Of a DNA stretch of 64,000 nucleotides, positions 18,193 through 27,463 are shown piece by piece. The notes under the pieces are model-generated. The model saw nothing but the letters and a program-made list of their open reading frames with translations. It made no database searches and was not told the DNA's origin. Location: positions 1 through 64,000 of the forward strand of contig NZ_CDBH01000044.1 of assembly GCF_000820305.1 (NCBI RefSeq), in the 5' to 3' direction. How positions within the stretch are numbered: the stretch's first letter is position 1; each line of letters starts with the position of its first letter. Position numbers and translations under genes: made by a program. Source of the DNA: Aeromonas dhakensis (GTDB taxonomy: Bacteria; Pseudomonadota; Gammaproteobacteria; Enterobacterales; Aeromonadaceae).

Positions 18193-19563
18193 TCACACCA
18201 GCGAATGGCGCACCGCCTGCGCCGGATCGGCAGGCGCCGTACCCGACACCGCCAGCGGGTTGAGCTGCAAGTATTCAAACAGCCCGGCCTGCAGATTGAC
18301 GTTCCAGAAGCGCCCCGCCAGAGTGAGCTCGAGTCGCACCTCGCTCAGCGTTGCCAGCCCGTGCTGCTGCCAGGCCTCAAACAAGGGTTGCAGATGTACC
18401 CGCAGCGGCGTCGGCAAGCGGGCCAGCGCCAGCCAGCCGCAGTCCAGCGCGCCGCGCAGCAGACCATCGAGGCGGCCATTGGGATTGCGCCCCATCACCA
18501 TGCCGGGGGCCCGCAGATCCGCCGCCAGCGCCTCGTGCCAGAGCGCCAGATCCCGGCCATACATGAGGCCGTGCCCATGCACGTTGCCGCCAGCCCCGGC
18601 CCCGAAGGGGAGGATCTCGGCGCCGCGCTTGGCCATCTGGTTGTAGCGGCTCTGCTCGGCCTCGCCGCGCCGCCAGTGGCTGCAGGAGAGCCGCTGCCAG
18701 CCCTCTTGCTCGAGCGTCTGGGCACCATAGGCATACATGGTGGCCCGCTGCTGGCCGTCGGCGGCCCAGCCGAGCTTGTCCTTCGCCTCGGCACGGGCCA
18801 GATGGGTGCCGGCCATGGCGATGAGCTGATAGAGATCCACCCCGTGCACCCCACTCGCCATCACATCCGCGATGTCCTGACGCCACACCGCATCGTCCTG
18901 GCCAGGCAGGCCGAAGATGAGATCGGCCACGATCACCGCATCGTCGTGACGGGCCAACTCCCCCAGCCGGGTCAGCAGGGTCTCCCGGTCGTCGAAGCGG
19001 GCCGCCGCCTGGCGCACCTCGGTATCAAAGCTCTGCACCCCAAACGAGAAGCGGTTGAAGCCGCCCGCCAGCGCACTGTGCCACTTGGCATCATCAAAGC
19101 CATTGAGGCGCCCCTCCAGGGTCACCTCCGCATCCGGGGTCATGGGAAAACGACGGATGGCGGCGGCCAGCATCGCCAGCTCGTCGGCGCTCATGTCCGT
19201 CGGTGTGCCGCCCCCCACATAGACGGCCGAGAAGGGGCGGCTCTGGACAAACGGTGTCTCGGCCGCCCGGGCAAGCGCGCCGCAGAGCGCGTTGACATAG
19301 CGGGTGATGCGGGCCGGGTTGGCGCCATTTTCAAAGAAATTGCAGAAGCTGCAGCGCTTGCGGCAAAACGGGATGTGGATATAGAGCGCTCGCTCGTCCG
19401 CCTCGCTCTCGCGGCGCCACCAGGCTTGCCAGTCGGCATGGTCGAGGGTGAGCGGACGCACGCCGCCGCGACTGGCGTGGGCCGAGTTCTTGGCGCCAAA
19501 GGCGAACTTGAGGGGATCCGGGGTGGCAAGACCTGTCATGGTCGGGGTCAGCAGTGGTGTCAT
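18193..19563 (-). CDS. hutW: Anaerobic heme-degradation radical SAM methyltransferase (ChuW/HutW family)
   Basis: A 456-aa HemN-like radical SAM protein. The cluster motif CxxxCxxC appears as 'CRKRCSFC' after 'YIHIPF', followed by 'VYVGGGTPT' and 'FSFGVQSFD'. The N-terminal and C-terminal extensions fit the ChuW/HutW subfamily, which opens the heme ring to free iron without oxygen, rather than coproporphyrinogen dehydrogenase. The Fur box upstream and the nearby tonB-exbB-exbD operon support an iron/heme role. ATG 19563 is preferred because it lies downstream of the Fur box; upstream in-frame ATGs would overlap it. The usual HutX/HutZ partners are not in this window. Confidence 0.85.
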   Translation of the reverse strand: MTPLLTPTMTGLATPDPLKFAFGAKNSAHASRGGVRPLTLDHADWQAWWRRESEADERALYIHIPFCRKRCSFCNFFENGANPARITRYVNALCGALARAAETPFVQSRPFSAVYVGGGTPTDMSADELAMLAAAIRRFPMTPDAEVTLEGRLNGFDDAKWHSALAGGFNRFSFGVQSFDTEVRQAAARFDDRETLLTRLGELARHDDAVIVADLIFGLPGQDDAVWRQDIADVMASGVHGVDLYQLIAMAGTHLARAEAKDKLGWAADGQQRATMYAYGAQTLEQEGWQRLSCSHWRRGEAEQSRYNQMAKRGAEILPFGAGAGGNVHGHGLMYGRDLALWHEALAADLRAPGMVMGRNPNGRLDGLLRGALDCGWLALARLPTPLRVHLQPLFEAWQQHGLATLSEVRLELTLAGRFWNVNLQAGLFEYLQLNPLAVSGTAPADPAQAVRHSLV

Positions 19564-19591
19564 CGCAGGCAGGCTATCGAGTGAAATAATG

Positions 19592-19610
19592 CAAATGATA
19601 ACCACTATCA
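19592..19610 (-). promoter_or_regulatory. Fur-box-like site upstream of hutW
   Basis: CAAATGATAACCACTATCA resembles the Fur consensus (ATGATAA half followed by a degenerate TATCA half). It ends 29 bp before the hutW start, where it could block transcription when iron is plentiful. Confidence 0.65.
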
Positions 19611-19745
19611 ATAAGTGCCAAGTTTGTGCTGGATCAACTCAATGACGAACAACCCTCGTTTGCTACGCACCATTAACCTCCATCATGGATCCAGTTAACA
19701 GTTAATTTACTCAAGATGAGGTAGGGTGAGCCGATAGAGAACCAT

Positions 19746-19775
19746 CTCCCCCGTTCTGATGAGCAAACGGGGGAG
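19746..19775 (+). promoter_or_regulatory. Hairpin sequestering the likely ribosome binding site of the chemoreceptor
   Basis: CTCCCCCGTT (19746-19755), a 10-base loop, and AACGGGGGAG (19766-19775) form a perfect 10-bp stem. The 3' arm contains GGGGGAG, the only Shine-Dalgarno-like sequence before the downstream gene, so folding would hide it. Confidence 0.5.
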
Positions 19776-19787
19776 AGTCATCAACCA

Positions 19788-21419
19788 TTGACGATCGCTC
19801 ACCTGCGCATGGACCTGCCAACGATGCAAAATCTGTCTCTGAACTGGAAAATCTTTCTCCCCCTCGCCCTGGTCATCGGCTGCACCTTCGCCCTCAGCTT
19901 CGAGCTTTCCGCCTGGCTGCAACGGGATCTCGCCATCCGGCTGGCAGGTGAAAAGGTGGAGAGCGCCGCCAACACCTACATGGATCAGCTCAACGTGCTG
20001 ATGATGACGGGGGCCATCGCCAATCGCCAGATCGTGCAGACCAAGCTCAAGAGCGAGGCCGGCATCGTCGAGGCCCGCCTGATCCGCGCCCCGGCAGTGA
20101 CCAGCCTGTTCGGTCCTGGCCACCCGGATCAGCAGATTGAAGACAAGCTGGACGAGCGCGCCATCAACCAGGGGGAGACCATTCTCGAGCAGCAGGGCAA
20201 CCAGCTCACCCTGATCAAGCCCTTCAAGGCCTACAAGGAGTATCGCGGTACCCAGTGCACCACCTGCCACCAGGTGGCGGAAGGCACCGTCATGGGGGCG
20301 GTGCGCATCAGTTACGATCTCAGCCACACCTTTGGCGAGATCCATCGCAACAACCTGATCCTGAGCGGCAGCCTGGTGGCGGTGTTCGGGCTGGGCTTCG
20401 GCCTGCTGGGCTGGGTGCTGCAGCGCTACATCAAGCGGCCGGTGCGCCATCTGCAGCTGGCCATGACCCGCATGGCCAAGGAGCGGGATCTCTCCCTCCC
20501 CCTGGAAAACCCCAACCGGGATGAGCTGGGCGAGATGACCCGCGCCGTCAGCGCCATGGTGCAGGGGTTTCGCCACAGCCTGCAGGAGGTGGAGAGCGCC
20601 ACCCACCAGCTCTATCAGGAGTCCAACCAGATCCGCCAGGTGGCGACCCAGACCGAAGGCTCGGCCCGTCAGCAGGAGAGCATGACGGTACAGGTGGCCG
20701 CAGCCGTCAGCGAGCTGGCCGCCAGCTCTCACGAGGTGCGCGAACACGCCCGCAAAAGCGCCGAGCTCTCCGCCCTCACCAACCAGGATGCGGCCAACAC
20801 CAGTCGCCTCGCCCAGCACTCCATCAACGACATGGGCGAAATGTCGGCAGAGATCGAGCGGGTCGACAAGGTGATCCAGCAGCTCGACAACCGCTGTCTG
20901 GCGGTCGACGGGGTGCTGGAGGTGATCAAGGGGATCGCGGATCAGACCAACCTGCTCGCCCTCAACGCCGCCATCGAGGCGGCCCGGGCCGGCGAGCAGG
21001 GACGCGGCTTTGCGGTGGTGGCCGACGAGGTGCGCGCCCTCTCCAACCGCAGTCGCACCGCCAGCGAAGAGATCTCCCAGATGATCGCCGCTCTGCAGAA
21101 CGAGGCCCAGAGCGCGGTATCGGTGATCGGGGATGCCAAGGCCAAGGCGGACGAGAGCATCCACAAGACGGAGGCGACCCTGGCCGCCATGCAGAACATC
21201 ATCGGCCGCATCAGCAGCATCAACGATCTCAACGCCCAGATGGCGCAGTCCGCCGAGGAGCAGGACAGGGTCTGCAGCGAGGTGGACGGCTCGGTGAGCG
21301 ACATTCGCAACACCTCCAACGACACCCTGGGCCAGGCCCACGCCGCCAACCTCGCCAGCGTCCAGCTGGTGGAGCAGTGCCGCAAGCTCGAGCAACTGCT
21401 CAAGACCTACCGCTGGTGA
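19788..21419 (+). CDS. Methyl-accepting chemotaxis protein with periplasmic heme c motif
   Basis: A 543-aa chemoreceptor. Order: short cytoplasmic N-terminus, membrane segment ~20-40, a periplasmic domain of ~150 residues ending in the c-type heme motif 'CTTCH' (Cys157, Cys160, His161), membrane segment ~189-211, HAMP domain, then the signalling hairpin with the conserved tip '[35 protein letters not shown]'. The sensor looks like a heme-containing single-domain (DUF3365-like) type, suggesting redox, oxygen or NO sensing; that is inference. The start is uncertain: TTG 19788 has GGGGAGAG ten bases upstream; ATGs at 19809 and 19824 lack one. Confidence 0.88.
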   Translation: MTIAHLRMDLPTMQNLSLNWKIFLPLALVIGCTFALSFELSAWLQRDLAIRLAGEKVESAANTYMDQLNVLMMTGAIANRQIVQTKLKSEAGIVEARLIRAPAVTSLFGPGHPDQQIEDKLDERAINQGETILEQQGNQLTLIKPFKAYKEYRGTQCTTCHQVAEGTVMGAVRISYDLSHTFGEIHRNNLILSGSLVAVFGLGFGLLGWVLQRYIKRPVRHLQLAMTRMAKERDLSLPLENPNRDELGEMTRAVSAMVQGFRHSLQEVESATHQLYQESNQIRQVATQTEGSARQQESMTVQVAAAVSELAASSHEVREHARKSAELSALTNQDAANTSRLAQHSINDMGEMSAEIERVDKVIQQLDNRCLAVDGVLEVIKGIADQTNLLALNAAIEAARAGEQGRGFAVVADEVRALSNRSRTASEEISQMIAALQNEAQSAVSVIGDAKAKADESIHKTEATLAAMQNIIGRISSINDLNAQMAQSAEEQDRVCSEVDGSVSDIRNTSNDTLGQAHAANLASVQLVEQCRKLEQLLKTYRW

Positions 21420-21450
21420 TCATGCCTGTCGCCCGCGGCGGCCAATAAAA

Positions 21451-21475
21451 AAAGCGCGACCCTGGGTCGCGCTTT
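21451..21475. terminator. Bidirectional terminator between the chemoreceptor gene and aroG
   Basis: AAAGCGCGACC (21451-21461), loop CTG, GGTCGCGCTTT (21465-21475), with A-rich sequence on the left and TTTGTTTT on the right. It serves both convergent genes. Confidence 0.88.
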
Positions 21476-21526
21476 TGTTTTGTGTCTCGTAGCTCAGGCG
21501 CGCCACGTGGCGCAGCCTGCCCGAAA

Positions 21527-22582
21527 TTAGCCTGCGTTGCGGGTGGCCACCGCATCGGCCAGATTGCGCAGCAGGGTCTCGGTGTCGGCCCAGCCGATGC
21601 AGGCATCTGTGATGCTCTGACCGAAGGTGAGTTCGCACCCTTCCACCAGATCCTGACGGCCCTCCACCAGGTGGCTCTCCACCATGACGCCGAACACCGC
21701 CTTGCTGCCGGCACGCAGCTGACCGGCCACGTCCTCGGCCACCAGCATCTGGTTCTTGAACTGCTTGCTGCTGTTGGCGTGGCTGAAGTCGATCATCACC
21801 TTCTGCGGCAGACCGGCCTTGTCCAGCCCCTTCACCACCTCGTCCACGTGAGCGGCGCTGTAGTTCGGCTCACGGCCGCCGCGCAGGATGATGTGGCAGT
21901 CCGGGTTGCCCCGGGTCGCAACGATGGCGGAGTGGCCGTATTTAGTCACCGACAGGAAGTGGTGCGGCGCGCTGGCGGCGCCGATGGCATCGATGGCCAC
22001 CTTGATGGTGCCGTCGGTGCCGTTCTTGAAGCCCACAGGGCAGGAGAGACCGGAGGCCAGCTCGCGGTGCACCTGGGATTCGGTGGTACGGGCTCCGATG
22101 GCGCCCCAGCTCATCAGATCCGCCACGTATTGCGGGGTGATCATGTCGAGGAACTCGGAGGCGGTCGGCAGCCCCATGTCGTTGAGATCCAGCAGCAGCT
22201 TGCGACCGATGCGCAGGCCGTCGTTGATCTGGCAGCTGTTGTCGAGGTAAGGGTCGTTGATCAGCCCCTTCCAGCCCACCGTGGTGCGCGGCTTCTCGAA
22301 ATAGACCCGCATCACTATCTCCAGCTGGCCCTTGAGTTCGTCACGCAGCACCTTGAGGCGCTTGCCGTACTCCAGCGCGGCGGCGGGGTCGTGAATGGAA
22401 CAGGGGCCGATCACCACCAGCAGGCGCTGATCTTCACCGGCCAGGATCTGATGGATGGCCTGACGGGATTCAAAGACGGTATTGGATGCGACCTCGGTGG
22501 CCGGAAACTTCTCAAGCACCGCAACCGGGGGTAATAACTCTTTGATTTCACTAATACGAACGTCGTCGGTTTGATGCTGCAT
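21527..22582 (-). CDS. aroG: 3-deoxy-7-phosphoheptulonate (DAHP) synthase, AroG type
   Basis: A 351-aa class I DAHP synthase joining phosphoenolpyruvate and erythrose 4-phosphate, the entry to the shikimate pathway. The N-terminus 'DDVRISEIKELLPPVAVLEKFPAT' and 'VVIGPCSIHDP' are close to E. coli AroG (350 aa), the phenylalanine-sensitive isozyme; feedback specificity is inferred. It supplies chorismate for aromatic amino acids and for the 2,3-dihydroxybenzoate of the siderophore locus. ATG 22582 has AGGA upstream. A TyrR-type box precedes it. Confidence 0.92.
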   Translation of the reverse strand: MQHQTDDVRISEIKELLPPVAVLEKFPATEVASNTVFESRQAIHQILAGEDQRLLVVIGPCSIHDPAAALEYGKRLKVLRDELKGQLEIVMRVYFEKPRTTVGWKGLINDPYLDNSCQINDGLRIGRKLLLDLNDMGLPTASEFLDMITPQYVADLMSWGAIGARTTESQVHRELASGLSCPVGFKNGTDGTIKVAIDAIGAASAPHHFLSVTKYGHSAIVATRGNPDCHIILRGGREPNYSAAHVDEVVKGLDKAGLPQKVMIDFSHANSSKQFKNQMLVAEDVAGQLRAGSKAVFGVMVESHLVEGRQDLVEGCELTFGQSITDACIGWADTETLLRNLADAVATRNAG

Positions 22583-22645
22583 GATAAGGCTTCCTGCTAG
22601 ATGACTGCGATAAAGAAACTTCAATCTAGCCCGCACAAGCAGCGG

Positions 22646-22663
22646 TGTAAATAGAAAATTACA
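22646..22663 (-). promoter_or_regulatory. TyrR box upstream of aroG
   Basis: TGTAAATAGAAAATTACA fits the TyrR consensus TGTAAA-N6-TTTACA with one mismatch. It lies 64 bp upstream of the aroG start, as expected for repression by aromatic amino acids. Confidence 0.7.
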
Positions 22664-22765
22664 TTATCGGATAAGGAATTTTATTAACCTACCTTGCAAG
22701 TTTGAATAATGCTGCTAGGCGAGGATGAAGAGAGGGGGGTAGCAGAGCGGGACAGCCCAAAGAAA

Positions 22766-22789
22766 CAGGCCCGCAGCGAGGCGGGCCTG
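22766..22789 (-). terminator. Terminator downstream of aroA
   Basis: CAGGCCCGC (22766-22774), loop AGCGAG, GCGGGCCTG (22781-22789). It lies just past the aroA stop; the minus-strand U-tract is short (from AAAGAAA). Confidence 0.65.
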
Positions 22790-22795
22790 GTTGAC

Positions 22796-24079
22796 TCATG
22801 CACGCTGGCTGATGCTGGCCAGCTTGTCGAAATAGTCCGGGAAGGTCTTGGAGGTACAACCCGGATCATTGATGGTGACAGCAGTATCGGACAGCGCCAC
22901 CAGCGAGAAGCACATGGCGATGCGATGGTCGTTGTAGGTATCGATGGCTGCATGCTTGAGCTGCTCTGGCGGGGTGACGGTGATGAAGTCACGCCCCTCC
23001 TCCACCTCGACGCCCAGCTTGCGCAGCTCGGTCGCCATGGCGTGCAGACGGTCGGTCTCCTTCACCCGCCAGTTGTAGATGTTGCGAATGGAGGTGGGTC
23101 CCTCGGCGAACAGCGCGGCCACGGCGATGGTCATGGCCGCATCTGGGATGTGGTTCATGTCCATGTCGATGCCGTGCAACTGCGCCTGCTCGGCCTCGAT
23201 GAAGTCATCGCCCCAGGTGATGCGGGCGCCCATCTTCTCCAGCACGTCGGCGAAGTGGATATCGCCCTGAATGCTGTGCTTGCCGATGCCGGTGACCCGC
23301 ACCTTGCCCTTGATGGCGCCCGCCGCGAGGAAGTAGGAGGCGCTGGAGGCATCCCCTTCCACCAGGAAGTCACCCGGGCTGACGTAGCTCTGGTTGCCCT
23401 TGATATAGAACAGCTTGTAGTTGTCGTGCTCGATGACCACCCCGAACTGCTTCATGATGTGCAGGGTGATGTCGATGTAGGGCTTGGAGACCAGCTCCCC
23501 CTTGATGTGGATGCGGGTGTCGCCCGCCGCCATGGGCGCCGCCATCAGGAAGGCGGTCAGGAACTGGCTGGAGACGGAGCCGTCGACATGGACATCACCG
23601 CCCCACAGCCCCTTGGCATCCACCACCAGCGGCGGATAGCCGTCTTTCTTCAGGTACTGGATATGGGCGCCCGCTTCGCGCAGGGCATCCACCAGATGGC
23701 CGATGGGACGCTCTTCCATGCGCGGTTCCCCGCCCAGGGTGTATTCGCCGGAGCCCAGACACAGGGCGGCACACAGCGGGCGCATGGCGGTGCCAGCGTT
23801 GCCGAGGAACAGATTGACCGGCTCCTTCACCGCAAAACTGCGGCCCAGACCGTGCACGGTGCACTCTGTCTTGTCGGCGGAGAGCTTGTACTTGACCCCG
23901 AGCTGGGTCAGCGCCGCCAGCATGTGACGAATGTCATCGCTGTCGAGCAGGTTGGTAAGCCGGGTGGTGCCACGGGCCAAGGCTGCCAGCAGCAGGGCCC
24001 GGTTGGACACGCTCTTGGAGCCGGGCAGATTGACCTCACCGGCCACACGAGAAATGGGTTCCAAACGCAACGAATTCAT
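22796..24079 (-). CDS. aroA: 5-enolpyruvylshikimate-3-phosphate synthase
   Basis: A 427-aa enzyme (same length as in E. coli) transferring the enolpyruvyl group from PEP to shikimate 3-phosphate. Landmarks are '[18 protein letters not shown]' at ~21-38, '[13 protein letters not shown]' at ~90 and '[18 protein letters not shown]'. It is a class I-type sequence. It follows serC on the same strand, as in the enteric serC-aroA pair, but a terminator-like hairpin separates them. ATG 24079 (MNSLRLEP) matches the family N-terminus; upstream in-frame sequence does not. Confidence 0.97.
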   Translation of the reverse strand: MNSLRLEPISRVAGEVNLPGSKSVSNRALLLAALARGTTRLTNLLDSDDIRHMLAALTQLGVKYKLSADKTECTVHGLGRSFAVKEPVNLFLGNAGTAMRPLCAALCLGSGEYTLGGEPRMEERPIGHLVDALREAGAHIQYLKKDGYPPLVVDAKGLWGGDVHVDGSVSSQFLTAFLMAAPMAAGDTRIHIKGELVSKPYIDITLHIMKQFGVVIEHDNYKLFYIKGNQSYVSPGDFLVEGDASSASYFLAAGAIKGKVRVTGIGKHSIQGDIHFADVLEKMGARITWGDDFIEAEQAQLHGIDMDMNHIPDAAMTIAVAALFAEGPTSIRNIYNWRVKETDRLHAMATELRKLGVEVEEGRDFITVTPPEQLKHAAIDTYNDHRIAMCFSLVALSDTAVTINDPGCTSKTFPDYFDKLASISQRA

Positions 24080-24206
24080 AGACTTCCTGTACGATCTCAA
24101 AAAATTGACCTGACCGGACGTTAGCAGCCCGCGCCCTGCTCGGCAAGACTGCACGTGGTACAAAAGCGGGCCGTGGGGACGGCCGGTCCGGCATCAGGGA
24201 AAAAAC

Positions 24207-24229
24207 AGACGCCGGGGAGTCCCCGGCGT
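24207..24229 (-). terminator. Terminator/attenuator between serC and aroA
   Basis: GACGCCGGGG (24207-24216), loop AGT, CCCCGGCGTC (24220-24229). On the minus strand the stem is followed by TTTTTT (from the A-run at about 24199-24204). It probably ends most serC transcripts, with read-through into aroA. Confidence 0.82.
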
Positions 24230-24250
24230 CGGCAATCGGGGAAAAACGCC

Positions 24251-25339
24251 TCAGCCGTGGCGCTTGGCAAAGCCGTCCATAAAGCTGACCAGCGCCTTCA
24301 CCCCTTCCAGCGGCATGGCGTTATAGAGGCTGGCGCGCATGCCGCCGACGATGCGGTGTCCCTTGAGCGCCAGCAGGCCGGCGGCTTCCGATTCGGCCAG
24401 GAACAACTTGTCCAGCTCGGCATTTTTCAGCTGGAACGGGATGTTCATCCGCGAACGGCAGCTGGCATCCACCTGGTTGCCATAGAAGCTCGACTGATCG
24501 AGATAGCCGTAGAGGAAATCGGCCTTCTCCTTGTTGCGCGCTTCCATCGCCTCGAGGCCACCCTGTTCTTTCAGCCACTCGAACACCAGCCCGGCTAGAT
24601 ACCAGGCGTAGGTGGGCGGGGTGTTGAACATGGAATCGTTCTTGGCGGTGAGCTGGTAGTCGAAGATCGACGGCACATCGGCGCGAGCCTGGTTCAGCAG
24701 ATCGTCGCGCACGATGGCGATGGCCAGCCCAGAGGGGCCGATATTCTTCTGGGCGCCGGCATAGATGATGCCGAAGCGGCTCACGTCGATGGGACGGGAG
24801 AGGATGGTGGAGGAGAGATCCGCCACCAGCGGCACCTCGCCGGTGGCCGGGATGTCGAACATCTCGATGCCGTCGATGGTTTCGTTCGGGCAGTAGTGCA
24901 CATAGGCCGCATCGGCGCGAAACGCTGGGGTCGGCAGCAGGTGGGAGATCCCCTGCTCGTTCTTGGCAACACCCTGGAAGGTCTGGATGTCGCCATACTT
25001 TTTGGCCTCATCCACCGCGCTCTGGGACCAGACCCCGGTCAGCAGGAAGTCGGCCTTTTTGTTGGCGCCCCCCAGCAGGTTCATGGGCACCGCGGAGAAC
25101 TGGCCACGGCCGCCGCCGTGCATGAACAGCACCTTGTAGTTGTCCGGCACCGCCAGCAGCTCGCGCAGATCGGCTTCGGCCTTCTCGGCGACCGCCATGT
25201 AGGGCTTGCCGCGGTGGGAGAGCTCCATGACCGAGGCTCCCAGCCCCTGGAAATTACAAAATTCGCGCTGGGCGCGCTCCATGACTTCGACCGGCAACAT
25301 GGCGGGGCCGGCGCAGAAGTTGTAAATCTGTTTGCTCAT
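24251..25339 (-). CDS. serC: Phosphoserine aminotransferase
   Basis: A 362-aa PLP enzyme (same length as E. coli SerC) for serine and pyridoxal phosphate synthesis. It starts '[16 protein letters not shown]', contains '[19 protein letters not shown]', and has the PLP-lysine segment '[13 protein letters not shown]' near residue 198. ATG 25339 fits the family start; the longer in-frame N-terminus is not conserved-looking. First gene of the serC-aroA unit. Confidence 0.97.
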   Translation of the reverse strand: MSKQIYNFCAGPAMLPVEVMERAQREFCNFQGLGASVMELSHRGKPYMAVAEKAEADLRELLAVPDNYKVLFMHGGGRGQFSAVPMNLLGGANKKADFLLTGVWSQSAVDEAKKYGDIQTFQGVAKNEQGISHLLPTPAFRADAAYVHYCPNETIDGIEMFDIPATGEVPLVADLSSTILSRPIDVSRFGIIYAGAQKNIGPSGLAIAIVRDDLLNQARADVPSIFDYQLTAKNDSMFNTPPTYAWYLAGLVFEWLKEQGGLEAMEARNKEKADFLYGYLDQSSFYGNQVDASCRSRMNIPFQLKNAELDKLFLAESEAAGLLALKGHRIVGGMRASLYNAMPLEGVKALVSFMDGFAKRHG

Positions 25340-25472
25340 GACGCTTTCCGTGAGTGGATGAGTGTGATCGGGGACTTGTCTGGTTTTACACAAGTGCAGC
25401 CCCCGGATCAAAGGCTTTTTGGGAGCTGGCTCAACCTTTTGCCGACCCGCAGCCAGTGGTCTTGGCAGAAAA

Positions 25473-25495
25473 AAGCCCTGAACGGGTCAGGGCTT
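25473..25495 (-). terminator. Terminator of etfBA
   Basis: AAGCCCTGA (25473-25481), loop ACGGG, TCAGGGCTT (25487-25495). The plus-strand A-run just left of the stem gives the minus-strand U-tract. It lies 69 bp past the etfA stop. Confidence 0.82.
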
Positions 25496-25563
25496 GCAGA
25501 GAACATGCGTGGAAATGGGCGCCTGCCGGTGCTCAATGCCCCAGGCCCCCTTTTTTCACCAGG

Positions 25564-26490
25564 TTACAGCTTGGCGGTGAGCTCCGGCAGCAAGGTGAAG
25601 AGATCCCCCACCAGCCCGTAGTCGGCCACCTGGAAGATCGGGGCCTCGCTGTCTTTGTTGATGGCGACGATCACCTTCGACTCCTTCATCCCCGCCAGAT
25701 GCTGGATGGCGCCCGAGATGCCGACCGCGATGTAGAGCTCAGGCGCCACCACCTTGCCGGTCTGGCCCACTTGCAGATCGTTGGCGACAAAGCCCGCATC
25801 CACCGCCGCCCGCGACGCCCCTACCGCGCCGCCCAGCTTGTCAGCCAGCGCCTCGATCAGCGCGAACTGCGCCTTGGAGCCGAGCGCCCGCCCGCCGGAG
25901 ACCACCACCCGCGCCGCCGCGAGCTCGGGTCTGGCGGAGCGCACGGCGCGCCGCTCGATGAGGCGGGTACGGCAAGTCACCTCGCTCACCGGCAACCGCT
26001 CTACCTCTGCCTGGCCGCCGCTCGCCGCCTTGGCGAAGGCGGTGGGCCGGATGGTGAGCACCTTGATGGGGGCGCTGCTCGCCACCCGGGCCACGGCGTT
26101 GCCCGCGTAGATGGGGCGCAGGAAGGTGTCGCCGCTCTCGATGCCGGTCACCTCGGAGAGCATCTCCACCCCGAGCCTGGCCGCCACCCGCGGCAGCAGA
26201 TCCTTGCCCTGGGTGCTGGCGGCCATCAGGCAGTGCTGATAATCCCGCGCGATATGGGCCAGCAGCGGATCGACTCCGTCGCTCAGCCCCTCCGCCAGCA
26301 TGGGGTGCTCGGCCAGTAGCACCCGATTCACCCCCTGCAGGGCGGCGGCCTGTTCACCCGCCTCGGTCAACCCCTGCCCCAGCAACAGCAGATGCACCTC
26401 GCCGCCCAGCTGGCCCCCAGCGGTGACCAGACGGGCCACGTTGTCGGCCAACTGGCCCTGATGATCTTCGGCAATGATCAATACGCTCAT
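25564..26490 (-). CDS. etfA: Electron transfer flavoprotein alpha subunit
   Basis: A 308-aa subunit that binds FAD and, with EtfB, carries electrons from acyl-CoA dehydrogenases to ETF-ubiquinone oxidoreductase. The C-terminal FAD domain shows '[20 protein letters not shown]', '[11 protein letters not shown]', '[28 protein letters not shown]' and '[21 protein letters not shown]', all typical. It lies 100 bp downstream of etfB. Confidence 0.96.
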   Translation of the reverse strand: MSVLIIAEDHQGQLADNVARLVTAGGQLGGEVHLLLLGQGLTEAGEQAAALQGVNRVLLAEHPMLAEGLSDGVDPLLAHIARDYQHCLMAASTQGKDLLPRVAARLGVEMLSEVTGIESGDTFLRPIYAGNAVARVASSAPIKVLTIRPTAFAKAASGGQAEVERLPVSEVTCRTRLIERRAVRSARPELAAARVVVSGGRALGSKAQFALIEALADKLGGAVGASRAAVDAGFVANDLQVGQTGKVVAPELYIAVGISGAIQHLAGMKESKVIVAINKDSEAPIFQVADYGLVGDLFTLLPELTAKL

Positions 26491-26590
26491 GACTGTCCCT
26501 TGCTATCGTCCGTTGATGTCCCTGCCTGTGTGCCCATCACGCCCCCGAGCTTGCCGCCGGCGGGCGGGGTTCTGTTGATTGCTGGCAGCA

Positions 26591-27340
26591 TCAGAGTACC
26601 TTCGCTTCGTGCTTGAGTTTGTCCAGCAGCTCGTCCACCGAGCCCACCATGATGCCGGCGCTGCGGGCAGCGGGGGCCATCACCCCGAGCAGCCGGGTCT
26701 GGCCGGCCGGCTCGACGCCGAGGGCGGCGAAGGGCGCGCTCTCGAGCGGCTTGCGCTTGGCCTTCATGATGTTGGGGAGCGAGGCAAAACGCGGCTCGTT
26801 GAGGCGCAGATCCACGGTCACCACCGCCGGCAGCGCCATGCCGAGGGTCTCGAGGCCGCCGTCAATCTCGCGGGTCACCTGCAATTCCCCCTCCACCAGC
26901 TTGATGGCGGAGGCGAAAGTGGCGAGCGGCCAGTCATTGAGGGCGGCGAGCATCTGGCCCACCTGGTTGTTGTCGGAATCGATGGACTGCTTGCCGAGCA
27001 GCACCAGATCGGGCTTTTCCTGCTCGCATACCTGTTGCAGGGCGCGCGCCACGGTGAGCGGGGTCAGGGTCTCGCCAGTCACGTAATGACGGGCTCGATC
27101 CGCTCCCAGCGCCAGGGCGTGACGCAGCTGTTCGGCCGCCGCCTCGGGGCCGAAGGTCACCACCACCAGCTCGGATGCCACGCCGGCTTCGCGCAGCCTG
27201 ACCCCCTCTTCCACCGCAATTTCACAAAACGGGTTGATCCCCATCTTGACGTTAGCCAGCTCCACGTCCGAGCCATCGCTCTTGACCCGGACCTTGACGT
27301 TGTAATCCAGCACCCGCTTGACCGCGACCAGCAGCTTCAT
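26591..27340 (-). CDS. etfB: Electron transfer flavoprotein beta subunit
   Basis: A 249-aa (family-typical) subunit binding AMP. It starts 'MKLLVAVKRVLDYNVKVRV', contains 'LLGKQSIDSDNNQVGQMLAALN', and carries the ETF beta signature 'VDLRLNEPRFASLPNIMKAKRKPLE'. First gene of etfBA, divergent from the ETF-quinone oxidoreductase gene, which uses the same electrons. An in-frame ATG three codons upstream is possible, but the family N-terminus matches the later one. Confidence 0.96.
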   Translation of the reverse strand: MKLLVAVKRVLDYNVKVRVKSDGSDVELANVKMGINPFCEIAVEEGVRLREAGVASELVVVTFGPEAAAEQLRHALALGADRARHYVTGETLTPLTVARALQQVCEQEKPDLVLLGKQSIDSDNNQVGQMLAALNDWPLATFASAIKLVEGELQVTREIDGGLETLGMALPAVVTVDLRLNEPRFASLPNIMKAKRKPLESAPFAALGVEPAGQTRLLGVMAPAARSAGIMVGSVDELLDKLKHEAKVL

Positions 27341-27406
27341 GACGCGCATCCCTCGCTTCTGTTGAGTGAATCCATGAAAACCCTCACATTTTTTGCTTAC
27401 ATTTAC

Positions 27407-27422
27407 TTTACGTTTACGTAAA
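27407..27422. promoter_or_regulatory. Operator-like inverted repeat between etfB and ETF-QO genes
   Basis: TTTACG-TTTA-CGTAAA, overlapping the perfect palindrome GTTTACGTAAAC (27412-27423). It sits centrally in the 123-bp divergent promoter region. The form resembles sites of MerR-type LiuR, which controls branched-chain amino acid/acyl-CoA catabolism in related bacteria; the regulator assignment is inference. Confidence 0.55.
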
Positions 27423-27463
27423 CTACCAGCATTACCCTAGGCCAAGTCGAGCACAGAGGCAAG

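Noticed and set aside
18193..19563. HemN coproporphyrinogen III dehydrogenase
   Set aside because: The radical SAM core is shared, but the Fur box, TonB neighbourhood and long extensions fit the ChuW/HutW subfamily better.
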